NCBI GenBank assembly: GCA_004028795.1
Contig: SAIW01000006.1
Coordinates: 248,001-312,000 of the forward strand
Direction: 5' to 3'
DNA: 64,000 bases
From: Chitinophagaceae bacterium
Lineage (GTDB): Bacteria; Bacteroidota; Bacteroidia; Chitinophagales; Chitinophagaceae
In this document: piece by piece, positions 1 to 8,434 of the stretch
Position numbering within the stretch: position 1 is the first letter of the stretch
Layout: each line of letters begins with the position of its first letter
Position numbers and translations under genes: made by a program
The notes under the pieces: generated by a model
Seen by the model: only the letters and a program-made list of their open reading frames with translations
What the model was told of the DNA's origin: nothing
Databases searched by the model: none

Positions 1-1180
1 ACATGTATTCACTACATGGGTTAGATGCATTAATACGACCGCCTTTCGGGCAAGTATGCCATTCATTAATAGTGGTATCGTATTGTGTTCCCGGATCTGC
101 ACAACGCCATGCAGCATAAGAAATTTGTTTCCAAACTTCACGTGCAGGAATTTTTTTCATTGTTCTGCCATCTGTTCTTGCTTTCAATTCCCAATCTTCA
201 TTGTTCTCTAATTTTTCAAAGAATGAATTAGGAATACGAACAGAGTTATTAGAGTTTTGCCCGCTAACAGTTAAGTAAGCTTCACCTTCGTAATGGCTAT
301 CGTAGCCTGCATCAATTAATGCACCTACTTTCTTTTCTTCTTCCACTTTCCAGTTAATAAAATCCATTATTTCCGGATGGTCTAAATCTAAGCAAACCAT
401 TTTAGCAGCACGGCGTGTGGTACCGCCACTTTTAATAGCACCTGCTGCCCTGTCACCTATTTTTAAGAAACTCATTAACCCGCTGGAAGTACCGCCACCA
501 CTCAATTTTTCGCCACTGCCACGTATTTGAGAGAAGTTAGTACCAACACCACTTCCGTATTTAAAAATTCTTGCTTCGCGAACCCATAAATCCATAATAC
601 CACCGTCATTAACCAAGTCATCGCTAACACTTAAAATAAAACATGCATGTGGTTGCGGACGCTCGTAGGCATTTTTACTTTTACTTAATTCTTTTGTTAC
701 AGGGTCAACATAGTAATGACCTTGTGGTTTACCTGTAATACCATAGCTTTCATGTAAACCTGTATTAAACCATTGCGGCGAGTTGGGTACACATGATTGG
801 TTTAATATACTGTACACCAATTCATCATAAAATATTTCTGCATCTTTTGCAGAAGCAAAATAATTATAGCGTTCTCCCCAAACTTTCCAGCAATTAGCCA
901 TTCTGTGAGCTACCTGTTTAGCAGAAGTTTCTCTGCCCAAGCTACCATCTGCCTGCGGAACACCAGCTTTACGAAAATATTTTTGTGCCAGAATATCTGT
1001 AGCTATCTGGCTCCATTGTTTGGGCACTTCAACATTATTCATTTCAAACACAACTTCTCCGGTTGGGTTTTTAATAACGCTGGTGCGGTAATCGTATTCA
1101 AATAAATCGAAGGCTGATACACCTTCTTTTGTAAAGCGGCGGCTGAATTGCAAGCCCTTGTTCGTTTTTGGGTTAGCCAT
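1..1180 (-). CDS. nrdJ: Vitamin B12-dependent ribonucleotide reductase, N-terminal part (truncated by window edge)
   Basis: The reading frame is open from the ATG at 1178-1180 to the window edge, giving about 393 N-terminal residues. The enzyme reduces ribonucleotides to deoxyribonucleotides with adenosylcobalamin as radical source, in the cytoplasm. The translation shows the large-subunit fold: SPQWFNTGL, the substrate-site cysteine in PHACFILSVSDD, VREARIFKYGSGVGTN, the loop SGGGTSSGLMSF, and NPCSEYM at the edge. The coenzyme-B12 site and C-terminal cysteines lie outside the window, so the class II call rests on overall resemblance to the NrdJ family. The 438 bp upstream hold a DnaA-box-like palindrome. 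Confidence 0.85.
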   Translation of the reverse strand, partial: MANPKTNKGLQFSRRFTKEGVSAFDLFEYDYRTSVIKNPTGEVVFEMNNVEVPKQWSQIATDILAQKYFRKAGVPQADGSLGRETSAKQVAHRMANCWKVWGERYNYFASAKDAEIFYDELVYSILNQSCVPNSPQWFNTGLHESYGITGKPQGHYYVDPVTKELSKSKNAYERPQPHACFILSVSDDLVNDGGIMDLWVREARIFKYGSGVGTNFSQIRGSGEKLSGGGTSSGLMSFLKIGDRAAGAIKSGGTTRRAAKMVCLDLDHPEIMDFINWKVEEEKKVGALIDAGYDSHYEGEAYLTVSGQNSNNSVRIPNSFFEKLENNEDWELKARTDGRTMKKIPAREVWKQISYAAWRCADPGTQYDTTINEWHTCPKGGRINASNPCSEYM

Positions 1181-1618
1181 GGTTAGCAATGAAATTTATG
1201 GTGAGTGGATGATTTTATTAATTCCCGTTACAATTTTTATTTGAGCGGTAGACGAAAATATTTTTTGCTAACTGAAATTCCCAATGCTTAAAATCCACAG
1301 CTTGTGGATAAGGAGTGTGAATTATTACACACCCCAACCCCCTGTTGCATTTGGTGAAATGTCCACACCTTTATTAAGAATTGTTGAAAATTATTTGTTG
1401 AATTTCTAAGAGGTTTTACAGGGAATACCCCTTATGAAATTTATTGATTTTTTTAATGAAATGAAAGCGTTGCCACTGCTGTTAAATAAAGTAATTTTTT
1501 AATCTATTATTACTGCAAGCAGTGCCGGTTTTAAAAATGATTGGAATTTGTTATCTTGCAACAAGCGGGTTGTAAAAGAATTTATTGCACATTTGCAATA
1601 CCATTTTTAATTAGTTAG
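1181..1618. promoter_or_regulatory. Divergent intergenic region with a DnaA-box palindrome
   Basis: No gene is visible in these 438 bp between the divergent nrdJ and GGGP synthase genes. An exact inverted repeat ATCCACA-GCT-TGTGGAT lies at 1293-1309. Its right arm extends to TGTGGATAA (1303-1311), the exact complement of the consensus DnaA box TTATCCACA. A second, weaker inverted repeat, GTGTG with CACAC, spans 1315-1332. The location about 120 bp ahead of the reductase start suggests control of nrdJ; that is inference. No convincing TAnnTTTG promoter was picked for either gene. Confidence 0.45.
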
Positions 1619-2374
1619 ATGAAGCATCACATTTATAATCAGTTCACGCAGAAAAAGCAGGCAGGTAAAAAATCTTTTGCTGTATTGATAGACCCTGATA
1701 AAGTTGACAATGCTTCTATTGAACAATTAGTTGGCTTAGCAACAGAATCTCATGTTGATTATTTTTTTGTTGGTGGCAGTTTAGTTATCTCAACCCATTT
1801 AGATGATTGCATCAGGCAAATAAAAACTTCTTGCGATATACCTGTTGTTTTATTTCCGGGTTCGCCATCGCAGGTAAGCCGTTATGCAGATGCATTGTTA
1901 TATCTATCATTAATATCTGGTCGTAACCCGGAATTATTAATCGGTCAACACGTAGTAAGTGTTCCATTTGTTAAGAAAAGCGGATTGGAAGTGATACCCA
2001 CCGGTTATATGGTTATTGATGGCGGTGCACCAACTACCGTTTCTTATATTTCTAATGCAACACCCATTCCTGCAGATAAGCCGGGCATTTCTATGTGTAC
2101 TGCCATGGCAGGAGAAATGTTAGGAATGAAATTAATTTATATGGATGCGGGCAGCGGTGCTAAAAAACCAATTACAGAAAAAATGATTGAATTGGTTGCC
2201 CGCAATATTGAAATACCACTAATAGTTGGCGGCGGTATAACCAATGCTGAAAAAGCATACTTAAACTGCAAAGCCGGTGCTGATGTAATTGTAGTTGGCA
2301 ATGCCATTGAAAAAGACCCTTCTTTAATTAAAGAAATAAGTGCTGCAGTGCATAACAGCACGGTAAAAGCTTAA
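1619..2374 (+). CDS. Geranylgeranylglyceryl phosphate synthase family protein (GGGPS/PcrB)
   Basis: A 251-aa TIM-barrel prenyltransferase. The family transfers a polyprenyl group to sn-glycerol-1-phosphate, the first committed step of archaeal-type ether lipids; Bacteroidota are known to carry members of the hexameric subgroup. Seen here: FAVLIDPDK near the N-terminus, FFVGGSLV, PVVLFPGSPSQ, GYMVIDGG, YMDAGSGA (about 175-182), and the phosphate-binding C-terminal half IPLIVGGGITNAEKAYLNC followed by GADVIVVGNAIEKD. Length fits the family. The ATG at 1619 is the only sensible start. The native lipid product in these bacteria is not settled by sequence. It stands alone, followed by tRNA-Leu. 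Confidence 0.88.
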   Translation: MKHHIYNQFTQKKQAGKKSFAVLIDPDKVDNASIEQLVGLATESHVDYFFVGGSLVISTHLDDCIRQIKTSCDIPVVLFPGSPSQVSRYADALLYLSLISGRNPELLIGQHVVSVPFVKKSGLEVIPTGYMVIDGGAPTTVSYISNATPIPADKPGISMCTAMAGEMLGMKLIYMDAGSGAKKPITEKMIELVARNIEIPLIVGGGITNAEKAYLNCKAGADVIVVGNAIEKDPSLIKEISAAVHNSTVKA

Positions 2375-2408
2375 TGCATTTTTCCTTTTATCATTAAATC
2401 AATTCCCC

Positions 2409-2416
2409 TACTTTTG
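2409..2416 (+). promoter_or_regulatory. Bacteroidota -7 promoter element of tRNA-Leu
   Basis: TACTTTTG matches the TAnnTTTG -7 consensus used by the Bacteroidota primary sigma factor. It ends 9 bp before the first base of tRNA-Leu, the spacing expected for a start at or just before the tRNA. Confidence 0.65.
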
Positions 2417-2425
2417 CTGCCCGCT

Positions 2426-2507
2426 GCGGGTGTGGCGAAACTGGCAGACGCACTAGACTTAGGATCTAGCGGGGCGACCCATGTAGGTTCGATTCCTATC
2501 ACCCGCA
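2426..2507 (+). tRNA. tRNA-Leu (anticodon UAG)
   Basis: An 82-nt class II tRNA. Acceptor arms GCGGGTG and CACCCGC pair perfectly with discriminator A. The anticodon stem CTAGA/TCTAG encloses the loop CTTAGGA, giving anticodon TAG (reads CUA and other CUN codons). A short variable arm (GGGGCGACCC) and the T-loop GGTTCGATTCC are present. CCA is not encoded. An own promoter lies upstream and a terminator follows at 2513. Confidence 0.97.
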
Positions 2508-2512
2508 CTACG

Positions 2513-2540
2513 AATCCCGAATTAATTCGGGATTTTTTGT
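2513..2540 (+). terminator. Rho-independent terminator of tRNA-Leu
   Basis: AATCCCGAATT pairs with AATTCGGGATT (2513-2534) and is followed by a run of T, six bases after the tRNA. Confidence 0.85.
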
Positions 2541-2584
2541 TTCTACCCTTTCAATTTAAAACCTCCATTTTACATTAAGAACCT

Positions 2585-2592
2585 TACTTTTG
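2585..2592 (+). promoter_or_regulatory. Promoter -7 element of trigger factor
   Basis: TACTTTTG lies 54 bp before the trigger-factor ATG. The surrounding TTACTTTTGCAGCC recurs at 33105 inside the transposon, and a TTTGCAGCC version precedes tRNA-Ser, so it looks like a strong housekeeping promoter context in this genome. Confidence 0.65.
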
Positions 2593-2646
2593 CAGCCCGA
2601 TTGAAAAATCGGTTGTTTTATTCAATTTAAAAATCCCTTTTGGGCT

Positions 2647-4017
2647 ATGGCAACAGTAACAAGAGAAAACATTGGTTTATTGAACGACAAATTAACCGTT
2701 ACATTAAGTAAAGAAGATTACTATAAAGGCTTTGAAGAAAGCTTAAAAAAATATGCAAAAACTGCCAACATTCCGGGTTTCAGAAAAGGAATGGTTCCTG
2801 CAGGGTTGGTTAAGAAAATGCATGGTCAAAGTGTGTTTACAGATGAGGTTTTACGCAATGTAGAAAAGAGTTTGAATGATTATTTAGGCAAAGAACAATT
2901 AGACATTTTTGCTCAACCATTGCCTTTAGACGTTGATGCCAGGGCATTGGATATGAATAATCCTAAAGATTATGCTTTTGCTTTTGAAATTGGTTTAAAA
3001 CCTTCATTTGATATTGATACGAAAAAAATAAAAGTTACCCGTTATAAAGTAAACGTAACCGATGAAATGGTGGCAGAAGAAATTGAACGTTTACAAACAC
3101 GCCACGGTAAAATGACGGAGCCCGAAGCAGTAACCGGCGATGATAATGTATTGAATGTAAAATTTATTGAAACAGATAAAACAGGTAATGAAATTGAAGG
3201 TGGTATTACCAAAGACAATTCTTTATTAGTGAAATATTTTACTGAAAAATTCAGGAAGAATTTGATTGGTAAAAAGAAGGATGATATCATTGAATTACAG
3301 TTAAAGAAAGCTTTTGATGATAAAGAATTAGACTTTGTTTTGAGCGATTTAGGCTTACCTAAAGATGATGAAGAAGCAACTAAAAAATACTTTAAACTAA
3401 TTATTATTAAAGTTGGTTTGGTTGAAAAAGCAGAGTTGAACGAAGCTTTATTTTTAGCAGTATATCCTGCAAAAGAAATAGCAGATGCAGATGCTTTTAA
3501 AGCAGCAGTGAAGGAAGAAATTGAAAACTATTATGCTGCACAAAGCAGAAACCAGGTACACGACCAGATTTATCATTATTTGTTAGACCATGTTAAGATG
3601 GATTTTCCTGAAGGGTTCTTAAAACGTTGGTTGCAGAACGGTGGAGAAAAACCAAAAACAGCAGAAGAAGCTGAACAAGAGTTTCCAAGCTTTGCAGACC
3701 AATTAAGATGGACTTTAATAAGCAGTAAAATTGCTGCTGATAATAAGATTGAAGTTACCAACGATGACATCAGAAATTTTGCTAAACAGCAATTGTTTCA
3801 ATACATGGGCGGGCAGTTAGGTGCATTGGGAGATAACCAACAATGGGTTGATGATTATGCCAACAGAATGATGCAGGACAGAAAATTTGTTGAGGACAGT
3901 TATCATCGCATCAGCACAGAAAAAATGTTTGCTGCTATTGAAACACAGGTAAAAGAAAAAGAAGAAAGTATTAGTGCAGAAGATTTTGCAAGCAAACTGC
4001 ATCACCACCATCACTAA
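2647..4017 (+). CDS. tig: Trigger factor, ribosome-associated chaperone
   Basis: A 456-aa protein. Trigger factor binds the ribosome at the exit tunnel and holds nascent chains. The ribosome-binding signature reads GFRKGMVPAGLVKKMHG at about 44-60, matching the G-F-R-x-G-x-x-P loop. A divergent FKBP-like domain follows (about 155-255; GKKKDDIIELQL), then the long helical chaperone domain. Oddly, the protein ends in KLHHHHH, a natural five-histidine tail. The start is supported by the promoter 54 bp upstream. It has its own terminator and appears monocistronic; clpP/clpX, common neighbours elsewhere, are not here. Confidence 0.92.
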   Translation: MATVTRENIGLLNDKLTVTLSKEDYYKGFEESLKKYAKTANIPGFRKGMVPAGLVKKMHGQSVFTDEVLRNVEKSLNDYLGKEQLDIFAQPLPLDVDARALDMNNPKDYAFAFEIGLKPSFDIDTKKIKVTRYKVNVTDEMVAEEIERLQTRHGKMTEPEAVTGDDNVLNVKFIETDKTGNEIEGGITKDNSLLVKYFTEKFRKNLIGKKKDDIIELQLKKAFDDKELDFVLSDLGLPKDDEEATKKYFKLIIIKVGLVEKAELNEALFLAVYPAKEIADADAFKAAVKEEIENYYAAQSRNQVHDQIYHYLLDHVKMDFPEGFLKRWLQNGGEKPKTAEEAEQEFPSFADQLRWTLISSKIAADNKIEVTNDDIRNFAKQQLFQYMGGQLGALGDNQQWVDDYANRMMQDRKFVEDSYHRISTEKMFAAIETQVKEKEESISAEDFASKLHHHHH

Positions 4018-4032
4018 GAATAAATATTTTTT

Positions 4033-4070
4033 AAAAGCCTTGCAATATTTATTGTGAGGCTTTTTTATTT
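4033..4070. terminator. Bidirectional terminator between tig and the DUF4870 gene
   Basis: AAAAGCCT (4033-4040) pairs with AGGCTTTT (4057-4064), with an inner stem CAATA/TATTG. T-rich runs lie on both sides, so it can serve both convergent genes. It overlaps the last bases of the minus-strand gene. Confidence 0.75.
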
Positions 4071-4424
4071 TAATAACCTTAAACAAAAAGGATATTTATA
4101 CAATCTTCCTTCACTTGCCCTTACAGTTGCTACAATTACTAAAATGAATGAATAAATGCCTACTACCCATAACAACAAAATACCAACGATGGATATAATG
4201 CAGATAAAGCAAACAATAACAATAGTAATTTGAAAGTTGAGTGATTCTTTTGCATGAGCAGCAACAAATTCAGATTCATTCTTCTTTAAAATATAAATAA
4301 TCAGCGGAGCAATAAAAGATGAAACCAATGTGATAATATGTGATAACAATCCTAAATTCTTTTCATCTTGAGATACCGGATAAAGAGGTATTTCATCAGT
4401 ACCTAATAAAGATTTATCTGCCAT
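4065..4424 (-). CDS. DUF4870 domain-containing membrane protein
   Basis: A 119-aa protein with three hydrophobic segments (about 27-46, 68-88 and 88-106). The DUF4870 pattern is clear: LGLLSHIITLVSSFIAPLIIYILKK, then a short polar loop ending HAKESLNFQIT, then two close membrane helices. It is an inner-membrane protein of unknown function. It lies 53 bp downstream of mfd on the same strand and could be read through from it, although nothing links their functions. Confidence 0.8.
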   Translation of the reverse strand: MADKSLLGTDEIPLYPVSQDEKNLGLLSHIITLVSSFIAPLIIYILKKNESEFVAAHAKESLNFQITIVIVCFICIISIVGILLLWVVGIYSFILVIVATVRASEGRLYKYPFCLRLLK

Positions 4425-4477
4425 TGTAATAAAATTTTTCTGAAAATAAATTAAAATTTTCAGCTTTCATAATGCTT

Positions 4478-7400
4478 TCAGGTATTTTCAATAACAGCTT
4501 TATGCATTCGCTGTAAGAATGTTTCCATTTCTTTCATACTTCTTATATCATCCACTACCAATAAAAAGTTCTTGGCAACCTGTTTTAACCTTGCTTTGTT
4601 AGTGCCTTTTTGTAAGTAGTCTAATATTTTTTTAAAGATGTTACTTTCAAAGTAGGGACTATCATTTTTATTAACGAAGTAGCAACGCATGGTGTTATCT
4701 TTCAAACTCATCTTTTCAAAGCCTAAATCAACCGCTAACCAACGGCAGCGAACGGTTGTAAATAAATCTTCAACTTCATTTGGTATGGGCCCGAAACGGT
4801 CAATTATTTCTGTATGAAAAGTTTGCAAATCTTCTTCCTTCTCACAATTATCTAATCTTGTGTAAAGCGATAATCGTTCTGTAATACTTTCCACATAACT
4901 ATCTGGGATCAGAATTTCCAAATCAGTATCAATCGTACAATCACTCACATAATCATCTTGCTTGGAAATTTCTTCTTTAAATAATTCTTTGAATGAAGTG
5001 CGTTTTAATTCTCTTATGGCTTCTTCTAAAATTTTCTGGTACATTTCAAAACCAATCTCTGCCATAAAACCACTTTGTTCTCCTCCCAACATATTACCTG
5101 CACCACGTATATCTAAATCCCGCATTGCAATCTGAAAACCACTACCTAAATCGCTGAACTGTTCTAATGTTTGTAAACGTTTTCTGCTGTCTGTGGGCAA
5201 CGTACTCATGGGTGCCAACAAATAACAAAATGCTTTCTTATTGCTCCTTCCAACTCTTCCACGCAGTTGATGCAAATCGCTCAAACCGAAATGATGAGCA
5301 TTATTGATCATGATGGTATTAACATTCGGAATATCAACACCGCTTTCAACAATATTGGTACAAACCAACACATCATATTTTCTATCAATAAATTCTAAAA
5401 TTCTTTCTTCCAACTTATCGCCTTCCATTTGTCCATGTGCATAAGAAACACTTAAATCAGGGCAAAGGCTTTGTATTAATGCAGCCATTTCAGGCAGACC
5501 TTGTACACGATTATGGATAAAGAAGACCTGACCACCACGTTCTGTTTCAAAGTAAATAGCATCACGTATAAAATCATCATTAAACACATGAGCTTCTGTT
5601 TGAATAGGTTGCCTGTTTGGCGGAGGCGTATTCATAATACTTAAATCTCTTGCACCCATTAAACTGAATTGTAATGTACGTGGAATGGGCGTTGCCGTAA
5701 GTGTTAAACTATCCACATTAGTTCTTAAGAGTTTTAGTTTTTCTTTATGAGCTACACCAAACTTTTGTTCTTCATCAATAATCATTAATCCTAAATTCCT
5801 GAATTGAACATCTTTACCAAGCAATGCATGTGTTCCCACGATAATATCAATCTTACCTTCACTCAATTGCTGTAATGTTTCTTTTTTTTCTTTAGTTGAT
5901 TTGAAGCGATTGATAAAATCTACTTTAACAGGAAAATCTTTTAATCGGTCTCTGAAAGTTTTATAATGCTGAAAAGCTAATATTGTTGTTGGCACCAATA
6001 CTGCTGCCTGTTTACCATCGCAGCAAGTTTTAAAAGCAGCACGAACAGCAACTTCTGTTTTGCCAAAACCAACATCGCCGCAAACCAATCTATCCATCGG
6101 ACTTTCACTCTCCATATCTTTCTTCACATCGGCAACAGCCTTAGCCTGGTCTGGCGTGTCTTCATAAATAAAACTTGCTTCTAATTCAGTCTGCATATAA
6201 TTATCGGGAGAATGTGCAAACCCTTGCTGTGCCTTACGTTGAGCGTATAGTTTAATTAAATCGAAAGCAATTTCTTTAACCTTTGTTTTCGTTTTTTCTT
6301 TCAGTTTATTCCAAACATCACTACCTAATTTATTAATCTTAGGTTCTGTTCCTTCTTTACCAGTGTATTTAGAAATTTTATGAAGTGAGTTAATATTTAC
6401 ATATAAAATATCACTATCCTTATAAATAATTCTTACTGCTTCCTGTAATTTCCCGTTAATTTCAATTTTTTGTAACCCGCTGTATCTTCCAACACCATGA
6501 TCAATATGTGTTACAAAATCTCCCGGCTGTAAATCACGTAATGTTTTTAATGTAAGAGCTTTATTCTTGTTGTAAGCTTGTTTTACTTTATACTTATGAT
6601 AACGTTGAAAAATCTGATGGTCTGTATAACAAACTATTTTTAAATCTTCATCTATAAAACCTTCATGAATGCTTGTTGCAACAGGTGTAAATTGTATTTC
6701 TGTATTTAAATCTTTGAAGATGGAATGTAAACGCTCTAACTGCTTTGCCTGTTCTGCAAAAATGTAAATGCTGTACTGTGCATTTTCATGTTGTTTTAAA
6801 TCCTGAATTAATAAATCGAATTTTCTGTTGAATGATGGTTGTTGTTTGGTATGAAACTCAATTTCATAAGTAGCAAAGTGAGGCTTATATCCAAACTCAA
6901 TTAAATGTTTCTGCTGAATCTGTCTTTGCGTTGTTGCAGCAGGAACAAAATCTTCCAGCTTTACATCTTTTAAAATTTTTGTATCGTCTTCATCTTCTGT
7001 TTCTTCATTTTGCGTTAATCCTTCTGCATTTCGCTTCAGAAACAATCCTAAGTCTTCTTCCTGTACTTCAATTTTTTCTTTAATAACATCCCAATCTTTA
7101 GTCCAGATAATAATATTATCAGGAAGAAATTCCAATAACGTTACTTTCTCTCCGCTATCAAATTGTGTTTCAACATTGGGTATAATGGAAACCTGTAAAA
7201 GTTTACGTTCACTTAATTGTGTTTCGGGGTCAAAGATTCTTATACTATCAACATCATTACCGAATAATTCAACCCTATATGGTTTTTCATTACCGAATGA
7301 ATAAATATCTAAAATACCGCCACGCAAAGCAAACTGACCGGGTTCATACACAAAATCTGTTCTTACAAAACCATACATTACAAACAATTCCATTAAACTA

Positions 7401-7873
7401 TTAAGGTTAATAGTATCATTTGTTTTTATATTGATAATATTACTGCTGAGTGTTTTTGGCAGTACTACTTTTTCAAATAATGCTTCCGGGTAAGTAATAA
7501 TTATTTTTTTATTACCGCCTTGCGAAAGTTTAGTCAGCATTTCTGTTCTCAACATTACATGCGATGAGTTGAGTAAGCGAAAATTTTTTCTGTTTTTAAA
7601 TGAAGATGGAAAATAAAAAAGGTCTAATGCTGATGTTAGGTTTTCAACAGTGTTATGAAAATATGCAGCTTCTTCTGCATCGTTCATAACAACTAAATGA
7701 TTTAAGCTTTGTGTTTTTTCATGGGAAAAAATACTGCTTACTACAAACTCTGTACTGCTACCCTGTAAATTTTTTAAATAGATTTTTTGTGTATCGGCAA
7801 AAAGAAGCCTGTCCGCCAATTGAAAAAGACGGGGGTTATTTTTATACTGCTCCAGTAATGCACCCAAATTCAT
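4478..7873 (-). CDS. mfd: Transcription-repair coupling factor Mfd
   Basis: A 1131-aa DNA translocase that removes RNA polymerase stalled at lesions and recruits UvrA. Domains in order: UvrB-like module (1-350) with FVYEPGQFALRGGILDIYSFG; RNA-polymerase-interacting CarD-like domain (about 450-520, DFVTHIDHGVGRYSGLQ); helicase Walker A GDVGFGKTEVA (about 598); DEEQ box in IIDEEQKFGV (about 701); helicase motif VI LRGRVGRSNKKAFCYLL; and the C-terminal TRCF domain (about 1000-1110). Length is normal. The partner uvrA is 16 kb away. The start at 7873 is followed directly by GALLEQYKNN, as expected. Confidence 0.96.
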   Translation of the reverse strand: MNLGALLEQYKNNPRLFQLADRLLFADTQKIYLKNLQGSSTEFVVSSIFSHEKTQSLNHLVVMNDAEEAAYFHNTVENLTSALDLFYFPSSFKNRKNFRLLNSSHVMLRTEMLTKLSQGGNKKIIITYPEALFEKVVLPKTLSSNIINIKTNDTINLNSLMELFVMYGFVRTDFVYEPGQFALRGGILDIYSFGNEKPYRVELFGNDVDSIRIFDPETQLSERKLLQVSIIPNVETQFDSGEKVTLLEFLPDNIIIWTKDWDVIKEKIEVQEEDLGLFLKRNAEGLTQNEETEDEDDTKILKDVKLEDFVPAATTQRQIQQKHLIEFGYKPHFATYEIEFHTKQQPSFNRKFDLLIQDLKQHENAQYSIYIFAEQAKQLERLHSIFKDLNTEIQFTPVATSIHEGFIDEDLKIVCYTDHQIFQRYHKYKVKQAYNKNKALTLKTLRDLQPGDFVTHIDHGVGRYSGLQKIEINGKLQEAVRIIYKDSDILYVNINSLHKISKYTGKEGTEPKINKLGSDVWNKLKEKTKTKVKEIAFDLIKLYAQRKAQQGFAHSPDNYMQTELEASFIYEDTPDQAKAVADVKKDMESESPMDRLVCGDVGFGKTEVAVRAAFKTCCDGKQAAVLVPTTILAFQHYKTFRDRLKDFPVKVDFINRFKSTKEKKETLQQLSEGKIDIIVGTHALLGKDVQFRNLGLMIIDEEQKFGVAHKEKLKLLRTNVDSLTLTATPIPRTLQFSLMGARDLSIMNTPPPNRQPIQTEAHVFNDDFIRDAIYFETERGGQVFFIHNRVQGLPEMAALIQSLCPDLSVSYAHGQMEGDKLEERILEFIDRKYDVLVCTNIVESGVDIPNVNTIMINNAHHFGLSDLHQLRGRVGRSNKKAFCYLLAPMSTLPTDSRKRLQTLEQFSDLGSGFQIAMRDLDIRGAGNMLGGEQSGFMAEIGFEMYQKILEEAIRELKRTSFKELFKEEISKQDDYVSDCTIDTDLEILIPDSYVESITERLSLYTRLDNCEKEEDLQTFHTEIIDRFGPIPNEVEDLFTTVRCRWLAVDLGFEKMSLKDNTMRCYFVNKNDSPYFESNIFKKILDYLQKGTNKARLKQVAKNFLLVVDDIRSMKEMETFLQRMHKAVIENT

Positions 7874-7911
7874 AAAGAGACTGCAAATATAAAGCAGCCA
7901 AAATGTTACGC

Positions 7912-8379
7912 TTAAAAAACTGCTTCGTTAGAAACTTTTATTTCTACTTTGGTAAGTTTATTTTTCTCAACGGTAACCAAAAAAATATTATTCTTTTCAT
8001 CGAACAAATTTGAATAAAACTTACCCTTCACTTTAACAAACAGCGAATACTTTCCTTCAGGCAACGCAACTGAAAAATACCCCGTACTATCTGATTGGAC
8101 TGTTGTGATGAGTTTAGTTCTAATTTCTGAAAAAAATGACATATGTCTTGGCATATTAACATCTTTTAAATTGGTTGAATCGTAAATACAAACGGTTAAA
8201 GCAACAGGAATCGGCTGCAGTTTTGGTGCATCAATCATCGGCATTTGATTGCCAACCAATTTTATAACAGTTCCTTCAATACCTTGAATCAGTTTTTGCA
8301 TTGAAACTTTATTTTTTTGGACTGAAGAACAACTTAAAACGAGAATAAGCAATAATAAAAGTGAAAGATTTTTTCTCAT
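7912..8379 (-). CDS. Predicted lipoprotein with a carboxypeptidase-regulatory-like fold
   Basis: A 155-aa protein beginning with a type II signal peptide; the lipobox region LVLSCSS puts the lipidated cysteine at about residue 16. The remainder is mostly beta strand, and the pattern QSDSTGYFSVALPEGKYSLFVKVKGKFYSN resembles carboxypeptidase regulatory-like / transthyretin-like modules of Bacteroidota surface lipoproteins. No catalytic residues are recognisable. It lies 38 bp upstream of mfd on the same strand and divergently from the subtilase gene. Function unknown. Confidence 0.6.
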   Translation of the reverse strand: MRKNLSLLLLLILVLSCSSVQKNKVSMQKLIQGIEGTVIKLVGNQMPMIDAPKLQPIPVALTVCIYDSTNLKDVNMPRHMSFFSEIRTKLITTVQSDSTGYFSVALPEGKYSLFVKVKGKFYSNLFDEKNNIFLVTVEKNKLTKVEIKVSNEAVF

Positions 8380-8434
8380 ACCGCAATTTAAACGATGAAA
8401 GTATCTATTTTAGAGGAATGTAATAATTATTTCT

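Noticed and set aside
1315-1332. NrdR box upstream of the ribonucleotide reductase
   Set aside because: The arms are GTGTG...CACAC, the reverse order of the ACAC...GTGT NrdR consensus, and the spacing does not fit.
3817-4086. 89-codon minus-strand ORF across the end of trigger factor
   Set aside because: It is antisense to tig and crosses the bidirectional terminator; no recognisable protein features.
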